From the NCBI GenBank assembly GCA_945897315.1, contig CAMDFF010000006.1, positions 1-60,062 on the forward strand: a DNA stretch of 60,062 nucleotides, given 5' to 3'. The DNA is from a candidate division TM6 bacterium UASB124 (GTDB lineage Bacteria > Babelota > Babeliae > Babelales > RVW-14). Shown here piece after piece: positions 9,342 to 17,922 of this stretch (positions within the stretch are counted from its first letter, which is position 1; the number at the start of each line of letters is the position of its first letter). A program made the position numbers and the translations under genes. Below the pieces are notes generated by a model. The model searched no databases. It was not told the origin of the DNA and was given only the letters and a program-made list of their open reading frames with translations.

Positions 9342-11303
9342 ATGCACATTAATCAAAAAACAGCACTGATGGTTCTATGGCTAGGGCTTATCGCCATGCC
9401 TCTGGATGCAGCCAAGCGTGGTCGCGGGGATAAAATAGATGATCCTGCTCCAGCACAAAAGCAGCAAGAGGCGCTTAGCGATCGTGCAGAGCATCCGTTA
9501 TTTCTACTGTGTAAGGATAACCATAGAAGTTTACAGGAGCAGTTTCCTGGACTTGTTACAGGTGAAGTATCACGTCAGCCACCAGCCATTACCTCTGGTC
9601 AACGTGATGCATTAAATGCTGCAGTAGAGGTATTAAAAAAAGCTATTTCTTATCGTGAAACACGTGCTAGTAGCGCTGCGCTGCATGCGTGTGATAGATT
9701 GGCTGACGATGCTATTAGCGCAATTCTTAGTGTTGTGCTGCCTGATGACCGTACAGTTGTTATGACATTAGCAGAGTCTATTAATGGATATAATGACGCA
9801 CGAGGCCGTATAGTTACAGCGACAGGAGCGCCTATGCCGCGCTTGTGTGATTTACTTATTGCAAATCAGCGTAGCCATTTTGCCCATAGAGGCGAAGAGC
9901 TAGCTCCCTGCGATACCAAGCTTAACAGTTTTAGCGATGATGTCCTTTGTAATCTCTCGTCTTTTATGACGGCACAAGATGCCAGCGCATTGAGCAGAGC
10001 TTCAAAGCGCATGTTTGATAGCAACATCATTGATAAGCGAATTACTAGGATTGCCAGAGAGATAGACTTCCTTTCTGTTTCCACTATTCTTACACCAGAA
10101 ATAAAAAAAAATATTGCCCGAGAAATTTTTAGGCTGAATGCACAACCAGGAGCAAATGGGCAGTATGCAATACCACCCCTGCAATCATTCATTAATCAAT
10201 ACTCTGATCAGTTAGCGCAGGCAACCAGCCTCAATAAAGAGCTTGCTATTTCAGAACTAAAAAAATTAGTAAGAGCGCTGATAACTCTTTCAGAGTTACC
10301 ATATGAGACTGCCATTCAAAATGCTATGGAAAAGTTCGCTGTAGGGACAACACTTGACGGTGCACGCGCAATTCTTGCCATAGAGCCAGATGTAATGGAG
10401 CGTCTTATAATGTGTTTAGCGTGGCGCTTTAATTTTCCAGAGAGCCAAAACCTTGCCCCTGATCTAGACCTAATTGAAGCAATTAGCGAGACTGGCACGG
10501 TTGATGATTTGGGGATTTCGATTGATTTTGAATGTGTGCCTCGCGAATTATCGTCAGCTGTCTTTAATTGTATACTTGCATACAAGAAGCCAACGAGTTT
10601 GTTGTGCTATCACTTTAAGCCTGCTCAATTAACTATCAATAGCAATAGCCTTACAGGCCTGGACGTCTTCCAGACTACTAAGCTTGCAAGATTGAGACTC
10701 AATACAATGCAGCTAGAAAATTTGCAGTTGATAGATAATAATTGGGAAATTACAGATCTAAACTTGTCGCATCTCTCAGAGCTTAAAATGCTTACTCTTC
10801 ATCAGAGTATGAGCGTTAACCGGCTCTCCTTTTTACACAATAGATTGCTCAAAGATTTAGATATCCAGGAGTGCTGTGATCTAAAATTATTAGATATCTC
10901 GCAAAACACATTGCTTGAGAATGTTCATATCTTAGACTGTGAAAGTCTTGCTGGGGTAGATTTTTCAGCTAACAAACGGATTAATTACTTAGATCTTCAA
11001 GATTGCACAGCTCTTAGAGAACTTAACGTCAGGGAGAATCGATTGCTCACCAAAATAAGTACCAACGGATGCAGCAAGCTTACCGAGCTTGATCTATCAC
11101 AGAATTCGTTGCTCAGTGATCTAGATATCGAAGAATGTGCCAGGCTCACACGCCTAGATATTTCTGGTAATCCACTGCTAGTAGATTTCGCCGCAGACGA
11201 CTCAGCAATTCCTGCAGATGAGCTAGAACAACTAGAAGCACAGATAGAAGAAAATAGAAGCCGTATTGCAGCAGGCGCAGGCGATGCTTCCGGCGAAGAA
11301 TAA
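9342..11303 (+). CDS. Exported F-box-like / leucine-rich-repeat protein
   Basis: Residue numbers are from an upstream in-frame ATG at 9330; the ATG at 9342 (residue 5) is preferred because TGGAG lies 6 nt before it. The signal peptide ends PLDAAKRGRG, like that of the gene at 274-4404. Residues about 199-240 (FSDDVLCNLSSF...ALSRASKRMFD) fit the F-box pattern, a eukaryotic module that binds Skp1 in SCF ubiquitin ligases. Residues about 430-620 hold LRRs of about 21 residues with the frame L..LDIS.N and a conserved Cys in alternate units. The tail is acidic. F-box plus LRR is the standard substrate-receptor layout of SCF ligases. A secreted ubiquitin-pathway effector is inferred; the F-box call rests on pattern reading only. 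Confidence 0.7.
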   Translation: MHINQKTALMVLWLGLIAMPLDAAKRGRGDKIDDPAPAQKQQEALSDRAEHPLFLLCKDNHRSLQEQFPGLVTGEVSRQPPAITSGQRDALNAAVEVLKKAISYRETRASSAALHACDRLADDAISAILSVVLPDDRTVVMTLAESINGYNDARGRIVTATGAPMPRLCDLLIANQRSHFAHRGEELAPCDTKLNSFSDDVLCNLSSFMTAQDASALSRASKRMFDSNIIDKRITRIAREIDFLSVSTILTPEIKKNIAREIFRLNAQPGANGQYAIPPLQSFINQYSDQLAQATSLNKELAISELKKLVRALITLSELPYETAIQNAMEKFAVGTTLDGARAILAIEPDVMERLIMCLAWRFNFPESQNLAPDLDLIEAISETGTVDDLGISIDFECVPRELSSAVFNCILAYKKPTSLLCYHFKPAQLTINSNSLTGLDVFQTTKLARLRLNTMQLENLQLIDNNWEITDLNLSHLSELKMLTLHQSMSVNRLSFLHNRLLKDLDIQECCDLKLLDISQNTLLENVHILDCESLAGVDFSANKRINYLDLQDCTALRELNVRENRLLTKISTNGCSKLTELDLSQNSLLSDLDIEECARLTRLDISGNPLLVDFAADDSAIPADELEQLEAQIEENRSRIAAGAGDASGEE

Positions 11304-11386
11304 AATAGGCTATAAGCCTGTGAGTCTTTAGGTGTGGCGCAGCGTCAACTATTCTAGTAAATGCGAATGTTGCGACAATAAAAAAA

Positions 11387-11410
11387 GGGCTTGGTTTTTA
11401 CACCAAGCCC
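11387..11410 (-). terminator. Rho-independent terminator (minus strand)
   Basis: A 9-bp perfect stem (11387-11395 with 11402-11410) is followed by seven T on the minus strand. It ends the 13988-to-11447 minus-strand operon. Confidence 0.85.
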
Positions 11411-11446
11411 AACTTCTGACAGTTCAAAATATAACTGCTTGCGCAC

Positions 11447-11554
11447 TTAAACTTTGAACTTGCCTGCCAAGGTAAGGACAGCGACAATGATTGAAAGCGT
11501 GAAGCACGTTTTCAATACCATGATTTTTATAAAAGCTTTGTGTTCGTATTTCAT
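11447..11554 (-). CDS. Candidate 35-residue single-span membrane peptide
   Basis: An ATG-to-TAA frame of 36 codons begins 23 bp after the stop of the 475-residue gene and ends 36 bp before the operon terminator. It encodes a short basic N-terminus followed by one hydrophobic helix (TLSIIVAVLTLAG) and a basic end. A G-rich run lies close before the ATG, so the ribosome-binding site is only fair. Position within the operon supports it. Function unknown. Confidence 0.45.
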   Translation of the reverse strand: MKYEHKAFIKIMVLKTCFTLSIIVAVLTLAGKFKV

Positions 11555-11577
11555 AGCCCCCCAGCTAAGTTACTTTT

Positions 11578-13005
11578 TTATTCTACAGTGGCGTTGTTAA
11601 TCTCTGCAATGATCTTCGCACATTCTTTGATTTCACGGTCGAGAGCGCCTAATGCTGATAAACTTATGCCACATTGCTTAAACTTTTTACCCATGCTCTG
11701 TAGGTTCTGTTTGCTTGTCGTGAAATAGTTTTTGAACAGTGTTTTTGCAGAAGCTATGTCTACAGCTCCCCCAGCACCTGCTGCTGCGGCAACTCCTGCA
11801 CCTGCGCCAGCTCCAGCACCTGCGCCAGCAACGGCGTCTGCTGCTGCGGCTTGCTTGAAGCTGCCAGGGAGTTGTTTATACAGATCGCTATTAGGTTGAT
11901 CAGGAATGGTGCCTATAGCTCCTCGTGCAGGTTTATTCAAGATAATATTTTTGTTGGTCTTAAATAGGGCTGTTTCAATGACATATTTCTGGCTAGTACC
12001 AGGTTCTGCTTTCCAGGCAGCGAGCATTTTTTCAGCACGAGCTTTTGCTGCTTGAGCAACAGCAGGCTGTTTTAAAACGCCCGTGATATCTGTTTTCAAG
12101 GCGCTGGCCGCAGAACTATCATCATTCTCGGTTGCCGCGTACATCACGTGTGGTAATATTTTTGCATAGAGCCCAGCAATCTGCCCATCAAGTGCAGTGG
12201 CTGTCCCCGTGGTTTTAGCTATGGACCTCTTTGTGTTACTTGTGTTTGTGTCGGCACTGTCGGTAGCTTCTTTCCGTGCCGCATGGTGGGCATTACCTGC
12301 ACTGCTGAGTGTTGTAAAAGAACCATCGTCTATGAGCTCGTCAATTTTTTCTTCATACCCGTCACTCTCGATGGCAGTACCTTCCAGAGTGCTGGCAATG
12401 TGCTGCGCAGCGGTGAGTAACTCTTTATTATTTTTCTCATGTTCTTTCGCGAGTTTTTCAGCCTCTTGCTTGGCTCGTAGGTCAACACCACCAGAACCAC
12501 TGTCGGCAGGTGTATCGTTTTTTGTTGCTGCTGGTGCAGCATTGGCGCCGTGTGCTGGGTAATCGTCATCGTAGTCACCATAGCCCATTGGTGCATAGGC
12601 AGGTCGATAGCCTCCACCACCATAGCCACCACCGTAGCCGCGGCTCGCGCCGCTTCCGTAATGACTTGCCCATGGATTGCGTCCTCCGCCTCCACCACCG
12701 TAACGATTGTGTCCATAGCCTCCCCCGTCGTAGCTACCAGGACCTCTTCTGCCTGCCGAAATTTTTTGTCGATCAAGCGCTTGTTTAGCTGCCAGGTCGC
12801 GTTCTTGACGCTTTTCTGTCATGCTTTTTTGCGACTGCTCTCCGGTGAGAACTAGTTTTGTTCCCTCGCTGAGCAGTTCAGCTGCCTGTGTAATCTCACT
12901 GATAATTTTGCTCTGCAGGCTGGAAAGTGTCGGTTTGTATGCAGCAAACATGTAGAGTGATACGAGTCCTATGGATGCAGTGAGTCCGAGAGTCCAAAAC
13001 TTCAT
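11578..13005 (-). CDS. Membrane-anchored or exported Gly/Ala-rich protein, function unknown
   Basis: 475 residues. An N-terminal hydrophobic segment (about 5-24) acts as signal or anchor. A Gly/Tyr/Arg-rich low-complexity stretch (about 90-145, with GGGYG and YGGGG repeats) follows, then charged helical sequence, and a GAGAGAGAG run near residue 400. No domain is recognised. GAGGAG precedes the ATG, and the ATG overlaps the stop of the upstream gene as ATGA, so the two are translationally coupled. A structural or surface role is possible but not shown. Confidence 0.65.
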   Translation of the reverse strand: MKFWTLGLTASIGLVSLYMFAAYKPTLSSLQSKIISEITQAAELLSEGTKLVLTGEQSQKSMTEKRQERDLAAKQALDRQKISAGRRGPGSYDGGGYGHNRYGGGGGGRNPWASHYGSGASRGYGGGYGGGGYRPAYAPMGYGDYDDDYPAHGANAAPAATKNDTPADSGSGGVDLRAKQEAEKLAKEHEKNNKELLTAAQHIASTLEGTAIESDGYEEKIDELIDDGSFTTLSSAGNAHHAARKEATDSADTNTSNTKRSIAKTTGTATALDGQIAGLYAKILPHVMYAATENDDSSAASALKTDITGVLKQPAVAQAAKARAEKMLAAWKAEPGTSQKYVIETALFKTNKNIILNKPARGAIGTIPDQPNSDLYKQLPGSFKQAAAADAVAGAGAGAGAGAGVAAAAGAGGAVDIASAKTLFKNYFTTSKQNLQSMGKKFKQCGISLSALGALDREIKECAKIIAEINNATVE

Positions 13006-13988
13006 GCTAGCTCCTCATTGTCATTGTCATCTGGGGTAGATAGTTTTTTGTGCGTAGGTTGTTTAATTGGTTTTTTATAGTCGCTGTCACCATTCTCATT
13101 ATCTGCATCATCATCATTATCTTCTTCTTTGTCGTTATCATCATCTGCTTGTACCGGCTGCGGTGTTGTTCTTACGGGCTCTGGGATTGTTGCTTGCAGC
13201 TGGCTGACCTGAGCTAAAGCCTCAAGCTTTTTACGCATCCGATCTTCTTCAGATATCTCATCTGCTTCACTCACGGAAAGCTCTTTTACCAGCGTCATGA
13301 GCTTGGCGCGAACGGTAATAATATGTTTACGATAGGTACGTAATTTTTCATCAAGCTCTTTTGGCGGGGCAAGCACCGCAACCCGATAAGCGCGCTTACT
13401 AATGATCATGGTTAGCGATACCACAAGGTCTGTGACACTGTCGCCACAGGCAGCTAGGTAGTGCTCGTGAAACTCTTCCCCGTGTGAGCTGAGGGCGGAG
13501 TGGTCGATTTTTTGCAGGCTATTAATGATGTCTTGTACATAGTTTATAAGAGCAGTCTCAGCATCTTTATGCGGTATCAGCATGCTTTTATTATTGCTGG
13601 TCTTTGTGATCATTGGTGGCTCAGTAATGAGCTTGACGGGATCATCAGAAATTTTTTCTGCTGGATTATCTATAGTTGTCATGCCGGTAACTGGTGACGT
13701 AGTAGTATTAGTTGGTTGCCCATACGGGGTGACGCTCGTTGGTTTAGGCAATCCTGTAGGATTTTTTATGCCTGTAGCGGCTTCTTCTGCTTCTATGTGT
13801 GCGAGCTGCTCATCGAGTTCTTGTACAAATTTATCAAAATCAAAATTTTTAAACATCTCATTAAAGTCGGGCATAGCACCCGCCGGACCCTGGGCCGTAA
13901 AAATCTTGCCAAAACGTGATGAACATAGTACTGCTAGTACAAGTGCGATGGTAATGGTGTGAAGATGAAATACAAATCCACGTTTCAT
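13002..13988 (-). CDS. Exported acidic protein, function unknown
   Basis: 328 residues. An N-terminal hydrophobic helix (about 8-24) is followed by an acidic helical region (NFDFDKFVQELDEQL), a Pro/Thr-rich spacer, a helical core (about 140-260) and a strongly acidic tail of Asp/Glu/Asn runs ending in a Lys/Pro segment. GAGGGAG precedes the ATG. First gene of a minus-strand operon with 11578-13005. It is divergent from, and only 34 bp away from, the pseudopilin operon, so co-regulation is likely. No known family recognised. Confidence 0.6.
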   Translation of the reverse strand: MKRGFVFHLHTITIALVLAVLCSSRFGKIFTAQGPAGAMPDFNEMFKNFDFDKFVQELDEQLAHIEAEEAATGIKNPTGLPKPTSVTPYGQPTNTTTSPVTGMTTIDNPAEKISDDPVKLITEPPMITKTSNNKSMLIPHKDAETALINYVQDIINSLQKIDHSALSSHGEEFHEHYLAACGDSVTDLVVSLTMIISKRAYRVAVLAPPKELDEKLRTYRKHIITVRAKLMTLVKELSVSEADEISEEDRMRKKLEALAQVSQLQATIPEPVRTTPQPVQADDDNDKEEDNDDDADNENGDSDYKKPIKQPTHKKLSTPDDNDNEELA

Positions 13989-14022
13989 AGCGAGCTCCCT
14001 CTAATTTGTTAAATTTTCTAAT

Positions 14023-14358
14023 ATGAATTTAAGTGAAAACATGAGACAGAGTCAACAGTTTGGTTTTCTGCTTCTGGAGCTTCTCTGTGCTGTGAGCATT
14101 TTTATGCTAGCAATAACAGCAACAGGAGGCCTTCTCGGGCAATTTATGCGCTATCAAAAAACGATTGATGAGCGGTTGGTATTATTGACAGGTGCAAGCC
14201 ACCTGCTCGAAACAGGACGTATGCCACACAATATTACTATGCAAGAGCTAGAGCAGGGGCGTGTTGATATAGCAGGGCGGTGGTTTAACATGTCTAAGCA
14301 GCGCATAGCCCTTGTTGGCTCCGATCAGAAGATAGTCGTGATACGGTGTGTTTCATGA
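14023..14358 (+). CDS. Type IV pilin-like minor pseudopilin
   Basis: 111 residues. The N-terminus carries a prepilin peptidase site: Q-F-G followed by FLLLELLCAVSIF, with the Glu at mature position +5, then a hydrophobic helix. This is typical of type II secretion or type IV pilus minor pilins (GspI/PilV-like). The mature protein is short. An alternative start is the ATG at 14041. The downstream pseudopilin gene overlaps its stop by 4 nt, so the three plus-strand genes form an operon. The pilus motor, secretin and prepilin peptidase are not in this window. Confidence 0.75.
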   Translation: MNLSENMRQSQQFGFLLLELLCAVSIFMLAITATGGLLGQFMRYQKTIDERLVLLTGASHLLETGRMPHNITMQELEQGRVDIAGRWFNMSKQRIALVGSDQKIVVIRCVS

Positions 14359-14897
14359 TGCTGAGACGGGGTGGATTTACGCTTATTGAGCTGTTGGTTT
14401 ATGTTTTACTATTAGGCTTTAGTGCGTATGTAATGATTTCCAGTAATGCAGTGCTCGCTGAATGGTGTGCTTTTGTGACAGCACGGCAACAGATTAAACT
14501 GCAGCAAACACTTTTAGGTGATGTAATGATGCGTGATATTGTTGCTGCAAGCCATGATGTGGCATATTGGTCAATGGATCAGGGGGTATTTAAAAAACAG
14601 TTTTTAAATGAAAAAAACATACCAATTGCATATGATGTTGGTTACTCCTGTCGTGATGGTCAGTGTATGAGGATGCAGGGTATATTTGACTATAAAGGAC
14701 AGCAGTGGTTACAGTGTCACCGCAGTGTTATTGCCTACCTACCACTGAAAGAAATAAAAATTAGGCCTGTCCTTGGTATTTTTGATCAATCACCAGTTGT
14801 GCGGCAGGCAACAGTGCAGCTTGTTGGAGATAATAAAAATAGTATTGCTCCCATGACCTATCGGTTACGGAGTGGGCTGGTGTCCTATGCGCGGTAA
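14355..14897 (+). CDS. Type IV pilin-like pseudopilin (GspJ/PilW-like)
   Basis: The start at ATG 14355 overlaps the previous stop as ATGA; a GTG at 14346 is possible but less likely. The N-terminus RRGGFTLIELLVYVLLL is a textbook prepilin cleavage site (G before F, Glu at +5) with a long hydrophobic helix. The C-terminal part contains CRDGQC and fits a minor pseudopilin of the J/W class by size and order in the operon. It would be cleaved and methylated by a prepilin peptidase and assembled into a pseudopilus tip. Confidence 0.75.
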   Translation: MMLRRGGFTLIELLVYVLLLGFSAYVMISSNAVLAEWCAFVTARQQIKLQQTLLGDVMMRDIVAASHDVAYWSMDQGVFKKQFLNEKNIPIAYDVGYSCRDGQCMRMQGIFDYKGQQWLQCHRSVIAYLPLKEIKIRPVLGIFDQSPVVRQATVQLVGDNKNSIAPMTYRLRSGLVSYAR

Positions 14898-15327
14898 TGC
14901 AACGTTGCTTGCGCTCGTAGTAATGGCTGCAATGACAACAACCTCGCTGCAGGTATGGCGGCTGTGGTCAATGCACGCGGCAGTATTGCATGAACGTGAG
15001 GCTTGGTATGAAGAATGGTTTACTGGTAATGCTTGTTTTGACGCCGTTGTATGGTTATTGCAAGCATCGTATGACCAGACTCTCCAGCAAGCAAAGCTTG
15101 AGCATGTGTGTGTTTTGTCAGTGCCTGAGGTGCTGCAAAAAATAGGTGTCGTTTCAGTAGCAATACAGTACACTAAGGCCGATTTATTACTGGTTACCGT
15201 GACGATGTGGTGTCAGAAAAGTAATAAAAAAATGATACGCTTTTTAGTCGAAAAACAGCCTCATGTTCAATCCGCAGAGCAATCGCACCTTGTTATTCAT
15301 CACGTTACTTTCGGCACTGTTGTATAG
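14887..15327 (+). CDS. GspK/PilX-like component at the end of the pseudopilin operon
   Basis: About 146 residues from ATG 14887, overlapping the preceding gene by 11 nt. The N-terminus (RGNATLLALVVMAAMTTTSLQ) resembles PilX/GspK leaders, which have a hydrophobic helix but no strict FTLIE; a Glu/Trp-rich helix follows. The stop codon lies immediately after a 28-bp segment that is repeated at 16684-16711 and that belongs, in another frame, to the start of lnt. The stop is kept in either arrangement. Identification is by operon position and N-terminal character only. Confidence 0.5.
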   Translation: MRGNATLLALVVMAAMTTTSLQVWRLWSMHAAVLHEREAWYEEWFTGNACFDAVVWLLQASYDQTLQQAKLEHVCVLSVPEVLQKIGVVSVAIQYTKADLLLVTVTMWCQKSNKKMIRFLVEKQPHVQSAEQSHLVIHHVTFGTVV

Positions 15328-15370
15328 CGTAGTCTGTGATTGCGTTTTGGGAGTCAATTTGCAACAATAA
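15263..15370 (+). pseudogene. Decapitated 5' fragment of lnt
   Basis: Overlapping the end of the pseudopilin operon in another frame is an ATG frame of 35 codons. Its middle, LFITLLSALL, is identical to the start of the intact lnt product further on. After that the reading frame runs into unrelated sequence and stops. This looks like the original 5' end of lnt, cut off when the DUF4143 ATPase gene was inserted. Confidence 0.55.
15296..15323 (+). repeat. 28-bp direct repeat, copy 1
   Basis: Identical over 28 bp to 16684-16711. The two copies bracket the DUF4143 ATPase gene, and both encode the same lnt reading frame. Confidence 0.9.
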
Positions 15371-15419
15371 AAAACCAATAAATATACCATAGCTGATTGT
15401 CTAATTGAGAGAAGTTTTT

Positions 15420-16631
15420 ATGATTCATCGTGCCAGTACGGCTTTAATTACTTTTATTGCGCCGCATATGCCGGTTTTATGTATGCTCGGTCCGCGTCAA
15501 GCAGGGAAAACAACATTAGCGAGGCATTGTTTTCCGACGTATTATTACGTCCCTTGTGATGAGAAAGGGGTTAGAGAGGCTATTGATGCTGGTCCTGCTG
15601 ATTTTCTGAGAACTCTTCTTGCAATCCATCCCGGTATTGTTATTGATGAATTTCAACGATGCCCAGAGATTTTAAATTCGATTAGGGTGTATGTTGATGA
15701 GACGGGTGAAAATGGCAGAATTGTGCTTACCGGATCCCAAAATTACTTAATGATGGAAACTGTTACACAGTCACTAGCTGGGCGTGTTGTGCTTGTCGAT
15801 CTTTTACCACTGTCAATTAGTGAATTGTCACAGGCGAAATTATTGCCAGATTCGGCGAGTAAATTTATTTTTAAAGGAGGCTATCCGCGATTATACATTA
15901 ATCCTGTATTGTCATGTGATTTTGTGTATGCCGATTATATTAAAACGTATTTAGAGCGCGATGTCAGAACATTAAAAAACGTGCCTGATTTAGCAGCGTT
16001 TCATACATTTATTAAGTTGTGCGCCGGTCGTGTTGGGCAACAGCTTAACATTAATACACTTGCTGCGGATGCAAAAATTACCGTCAATACCGCACAGCAG
16101 TGGCTGTCTCTTTTAGAGGCATGCTACATTATTTATTTATTACGCCCTCATCATAAAAATTTTAACAAAACACTTACCAAAAGCCCTAAGCTGTATTTTG
16201 TTGATACTGGGTTGGTGACGTATCTTCTTGATATTCACTCGGTTGAAGATTTAGAAAAGCACAGTATGCGTGGTGCTCTTTTTGAGAACATGGTTATTAC
16301 TGAATGTTTTAAATGGCACTATGCAATTAAGCGAACCCCATCGCTGTATTTTTGGCGAGATGAAGGCGGCAATGAGATTGATTTAATCATAAGCCACGCT
16401 GAACAGCTTATCCCTGTAGAAATTAAATCTGCGAGCAATCCACGTGCAACCATGATTGAAGGCCTACAATTTTGGCAGGAATTGACGGGGCATCCACTTG
16501 AAAAGAGCTTTGTAATTTATGCTGGCGAATCGATTGAGAGTGCACATAGCTCATCATATTTTTCATGGCAAGATATTCCACGATTCCTAGAAACAGTGCT
16601 TGATGTTGGCAAAGAGCCTTGGCGGCAATAA
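15420..16631 (+). CDS. AAA family ATPase with DUF4143 and C-terminal nuclease-like fold
   Basis: 403 residues from ATG 15420 (GAGAG upstream; an in-frame TTG at 15405 is less likely). Walker A is GPRQAGKTT near the N-terminus and Walker B is IVIDEFQ. A sensor-like TGSQN and the DUF4143 segment follow (YLERDVRTL, then a helix-turn-helix-like part and FVDTGLVTYLL). The C-terminus has GNEIDLI...PVEIKS, the PD-(D/E)XK arrangement. Such proteins are common accessory ATPases of unknown role, often in mobile or toxin-linked contexts. Here the gene sits between 28-bp direct repeats, splitting lnt from its original start, which points to recent insertion. Confidence 0.85.
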   Translation: MIHRASTALITFIAPHMPVLCMLGPRQAGKTTLARHCFPTYYYVPCDEKGVREAIDAGPADFLRTLLAIHPGIVIDEFQRCPEILNSIRVYVDETGENGRIVLTGSQNYLMMETVTQSLAGRVVLVDLLPLSISELSQAKLLPDSASKFIFKGGYPRLYINPVLSCDFVYADYIKTYLERDVRTLKNVPDLAAFHTFIKLCAGRVGQQLNINTLAADAKITVNTAQQWLSLLEACYIIYLLRPHHKNFNKTLTKSPKLYFVDTGLVTYLLDIHSVEDLEKHSMRGALFENMVITECFKWHYAIKRTPSLYFWRDEGGNEIDLIISHAEQLIPVEIKSASNPRATMIEGLQFWQELTGHPLEKSFVIYAGESIESAHSSSYFSWQDIPRFLETVLDVGKEPWRQ

Positions 16632-16653
16632 AAAAAACCCAGCCATATGGCTG

Positions 16654-17922
16654 ATGGCAAAGGACACATCACTGATGAGGTTGTTCATCACGTTACTTTC
16701 GGCACTGTTGTTTAATGCTGCATGGCTTGATTTCTATAGCAGCTGGTTAGTGATACCAAGTTTTTTACTTCTTTTTATTCTCTTTAAAAAAATTGATAGG
16801 CCCGCCTGCGTTTATGGCTTTGTATGGGGCGTGATAGTGTTTTGTTTTCACTTTCATTGGCTTGCCCAATCATTAATTAAGCATGGATCATGTTCTATGC
16901 TTTTAACCGGGGCGCTACTCTTTCCGCTTATTATGTATTGTAGTTTTCTGACAGGAATGTGGTTTTTTGCGATGCAATGGGTATCGCGTTGGACCCGCGT
17001 ATTAATCATCCCCGTTAGCGTAGTATTTTGGTATCTGTTTGATGCCTATGGCTTAGTGCCTTTTGGCATGGGGATGGGGTATCCATTTATAAACCCTCTA
17101 TTGCCGTTGGTACGGTATCGTTGTTTTTTGGCAGCACTTAGTTTTTTTATTGGTTCTGTCCCCGTATCGCATGATACAACAGAGCTTGTGAAGCGCCTAC
17201 ATTTTGTTCCGCCTGTTGTTAATCGTGCATGGTGCTATGGGGAAGCGTGGACAGGTTGTCCGTATGCCGTGGTGCATCGACTGCACAAACAAATTTTGAG
17301 AGGGGTTGAGCATAATGCTGTACTCGTTAGCCCGGAAAGCACGGTATTGTTTTTTTTGAATAAACACGAAGCACTTATAAAAACACTATGCCCTGCAAAG
17401 TCTGACCAGCTGACGTATATTCTTGGGTCGCTACGTCAAAATAACGATAGAATCGAGCAAGTGGCGTACTGCTTGCAGAGTGGTCTGATAATAAAAACTT
17501 ATGTCAAAAAAATATTGGTTCCCTTCGCTGAACAAACTCCTCCCGCATGGCAATGGCTGCAAGGGTTGCGGCGGCGGTTGTCTTCTGGCTACGCAGAATG
17601 TGTGGCTGGTGATAACAACACTGCAGCTGATGAGCATTTTTATATTGCTGAATGCTCTGTCCGCCCAGCGTTGTGTTTGGAGTTTTTTGAGCAGCCTGTG
17701 CGCGCATTATGTTCGGCAAGAACAGATGCAATTATGGCGCTTGTAAATGATAGTTGGTATACGCCTTTATTTCGTGAATGGCTGTTTTTATTAGCTGTTT
17801 TAAAAAGTCATGTGAGTGGTCTGTTAGTGGTGTACATTGGACACTTCGGTTGCTACACTATAGAACCAAAAAATCATTCCATTACTCAAGCAAGGAGCTG
17901 TTATGCAAGTTTACATGCTTAA
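16654..17922 (+). CDS. lnt: Apolipoprotein N-acyltransferase, divergent
   Basis: Membrane enzyme that adds the third acyl chain to lipoproteins at the inner membrane. The N-terminal half holds several hydrophobic segments with the Lnt-like motif YGLVPFGMGMGYPF. The C-terminal nitrilase-like half keeps the three catalytic contexts in order: Glu in VSPEST, Lys in VKKILVPFAE and Cys in ALCLEFF, followed by the family's VNDSWY. Divergent but apparently intact. The start is uncertain: ATG 16654 or ATG 16675, with sequence before the 28-bp repeat supplied by the inserted ATPase segment. Its 3' end overlaps rplI by 20 bp. Confidence 0.8.
   Translation: MAKDTSLMRLFITLLSALLFNAAWLDFYSSWLVIPSFLLLFILFKKIDRPACVYGFVWGVIVFCFHFHWLAQSLIKHGSCSMLLTGALLFPLIMYCSFLTGMWFFAMQWVSRWTRVLIIPVSVVFWYLFDAYGLVPFGMGMGYPFINPLLPLVRYRCFLAALSFFIGSVPVSHDTTELVKRLHFVPPVVNRAWCYGEAWTGCPYAVVHRLHKQILRGVEHNAVLVSPESTVLFFLNKHEALIKTLCPAKSDQLTYILGSLRQNNDRIEQVAYCLQSGLIIKTYVKKILVPFAEQTPPAWQWLQGLRRRLSSGYAECVAGDNNTAADEHFYIAECSVRPALCLEFFEQPVRALCSARTDAIMALVNDSWYTPLFREWLFLLAVLKSHVSGLLVVYIGHFGCYTIEPKNHSITQARSCYASLHA
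16684..16711 (+). repeat. 28-bp direct repeat, copy 2
   Basis: Same sequence as 15296-15323, here inside the intact lnt 5' end. A 14-bp perfect palindrome (16640-16653) lies between the ATPase stop and this copy. Confidence 0.9.
17831..17859 (+). promoter_or_regulatory. Putative rplI promoter inside the end of lnt
   Basis: TGTACA (17831-17836), a 17-bp spacer, then TACACT (17854-17859) with an extended -10 TGC. It lies about 44 bp before the rplI ATG. Confidence 0.4.
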
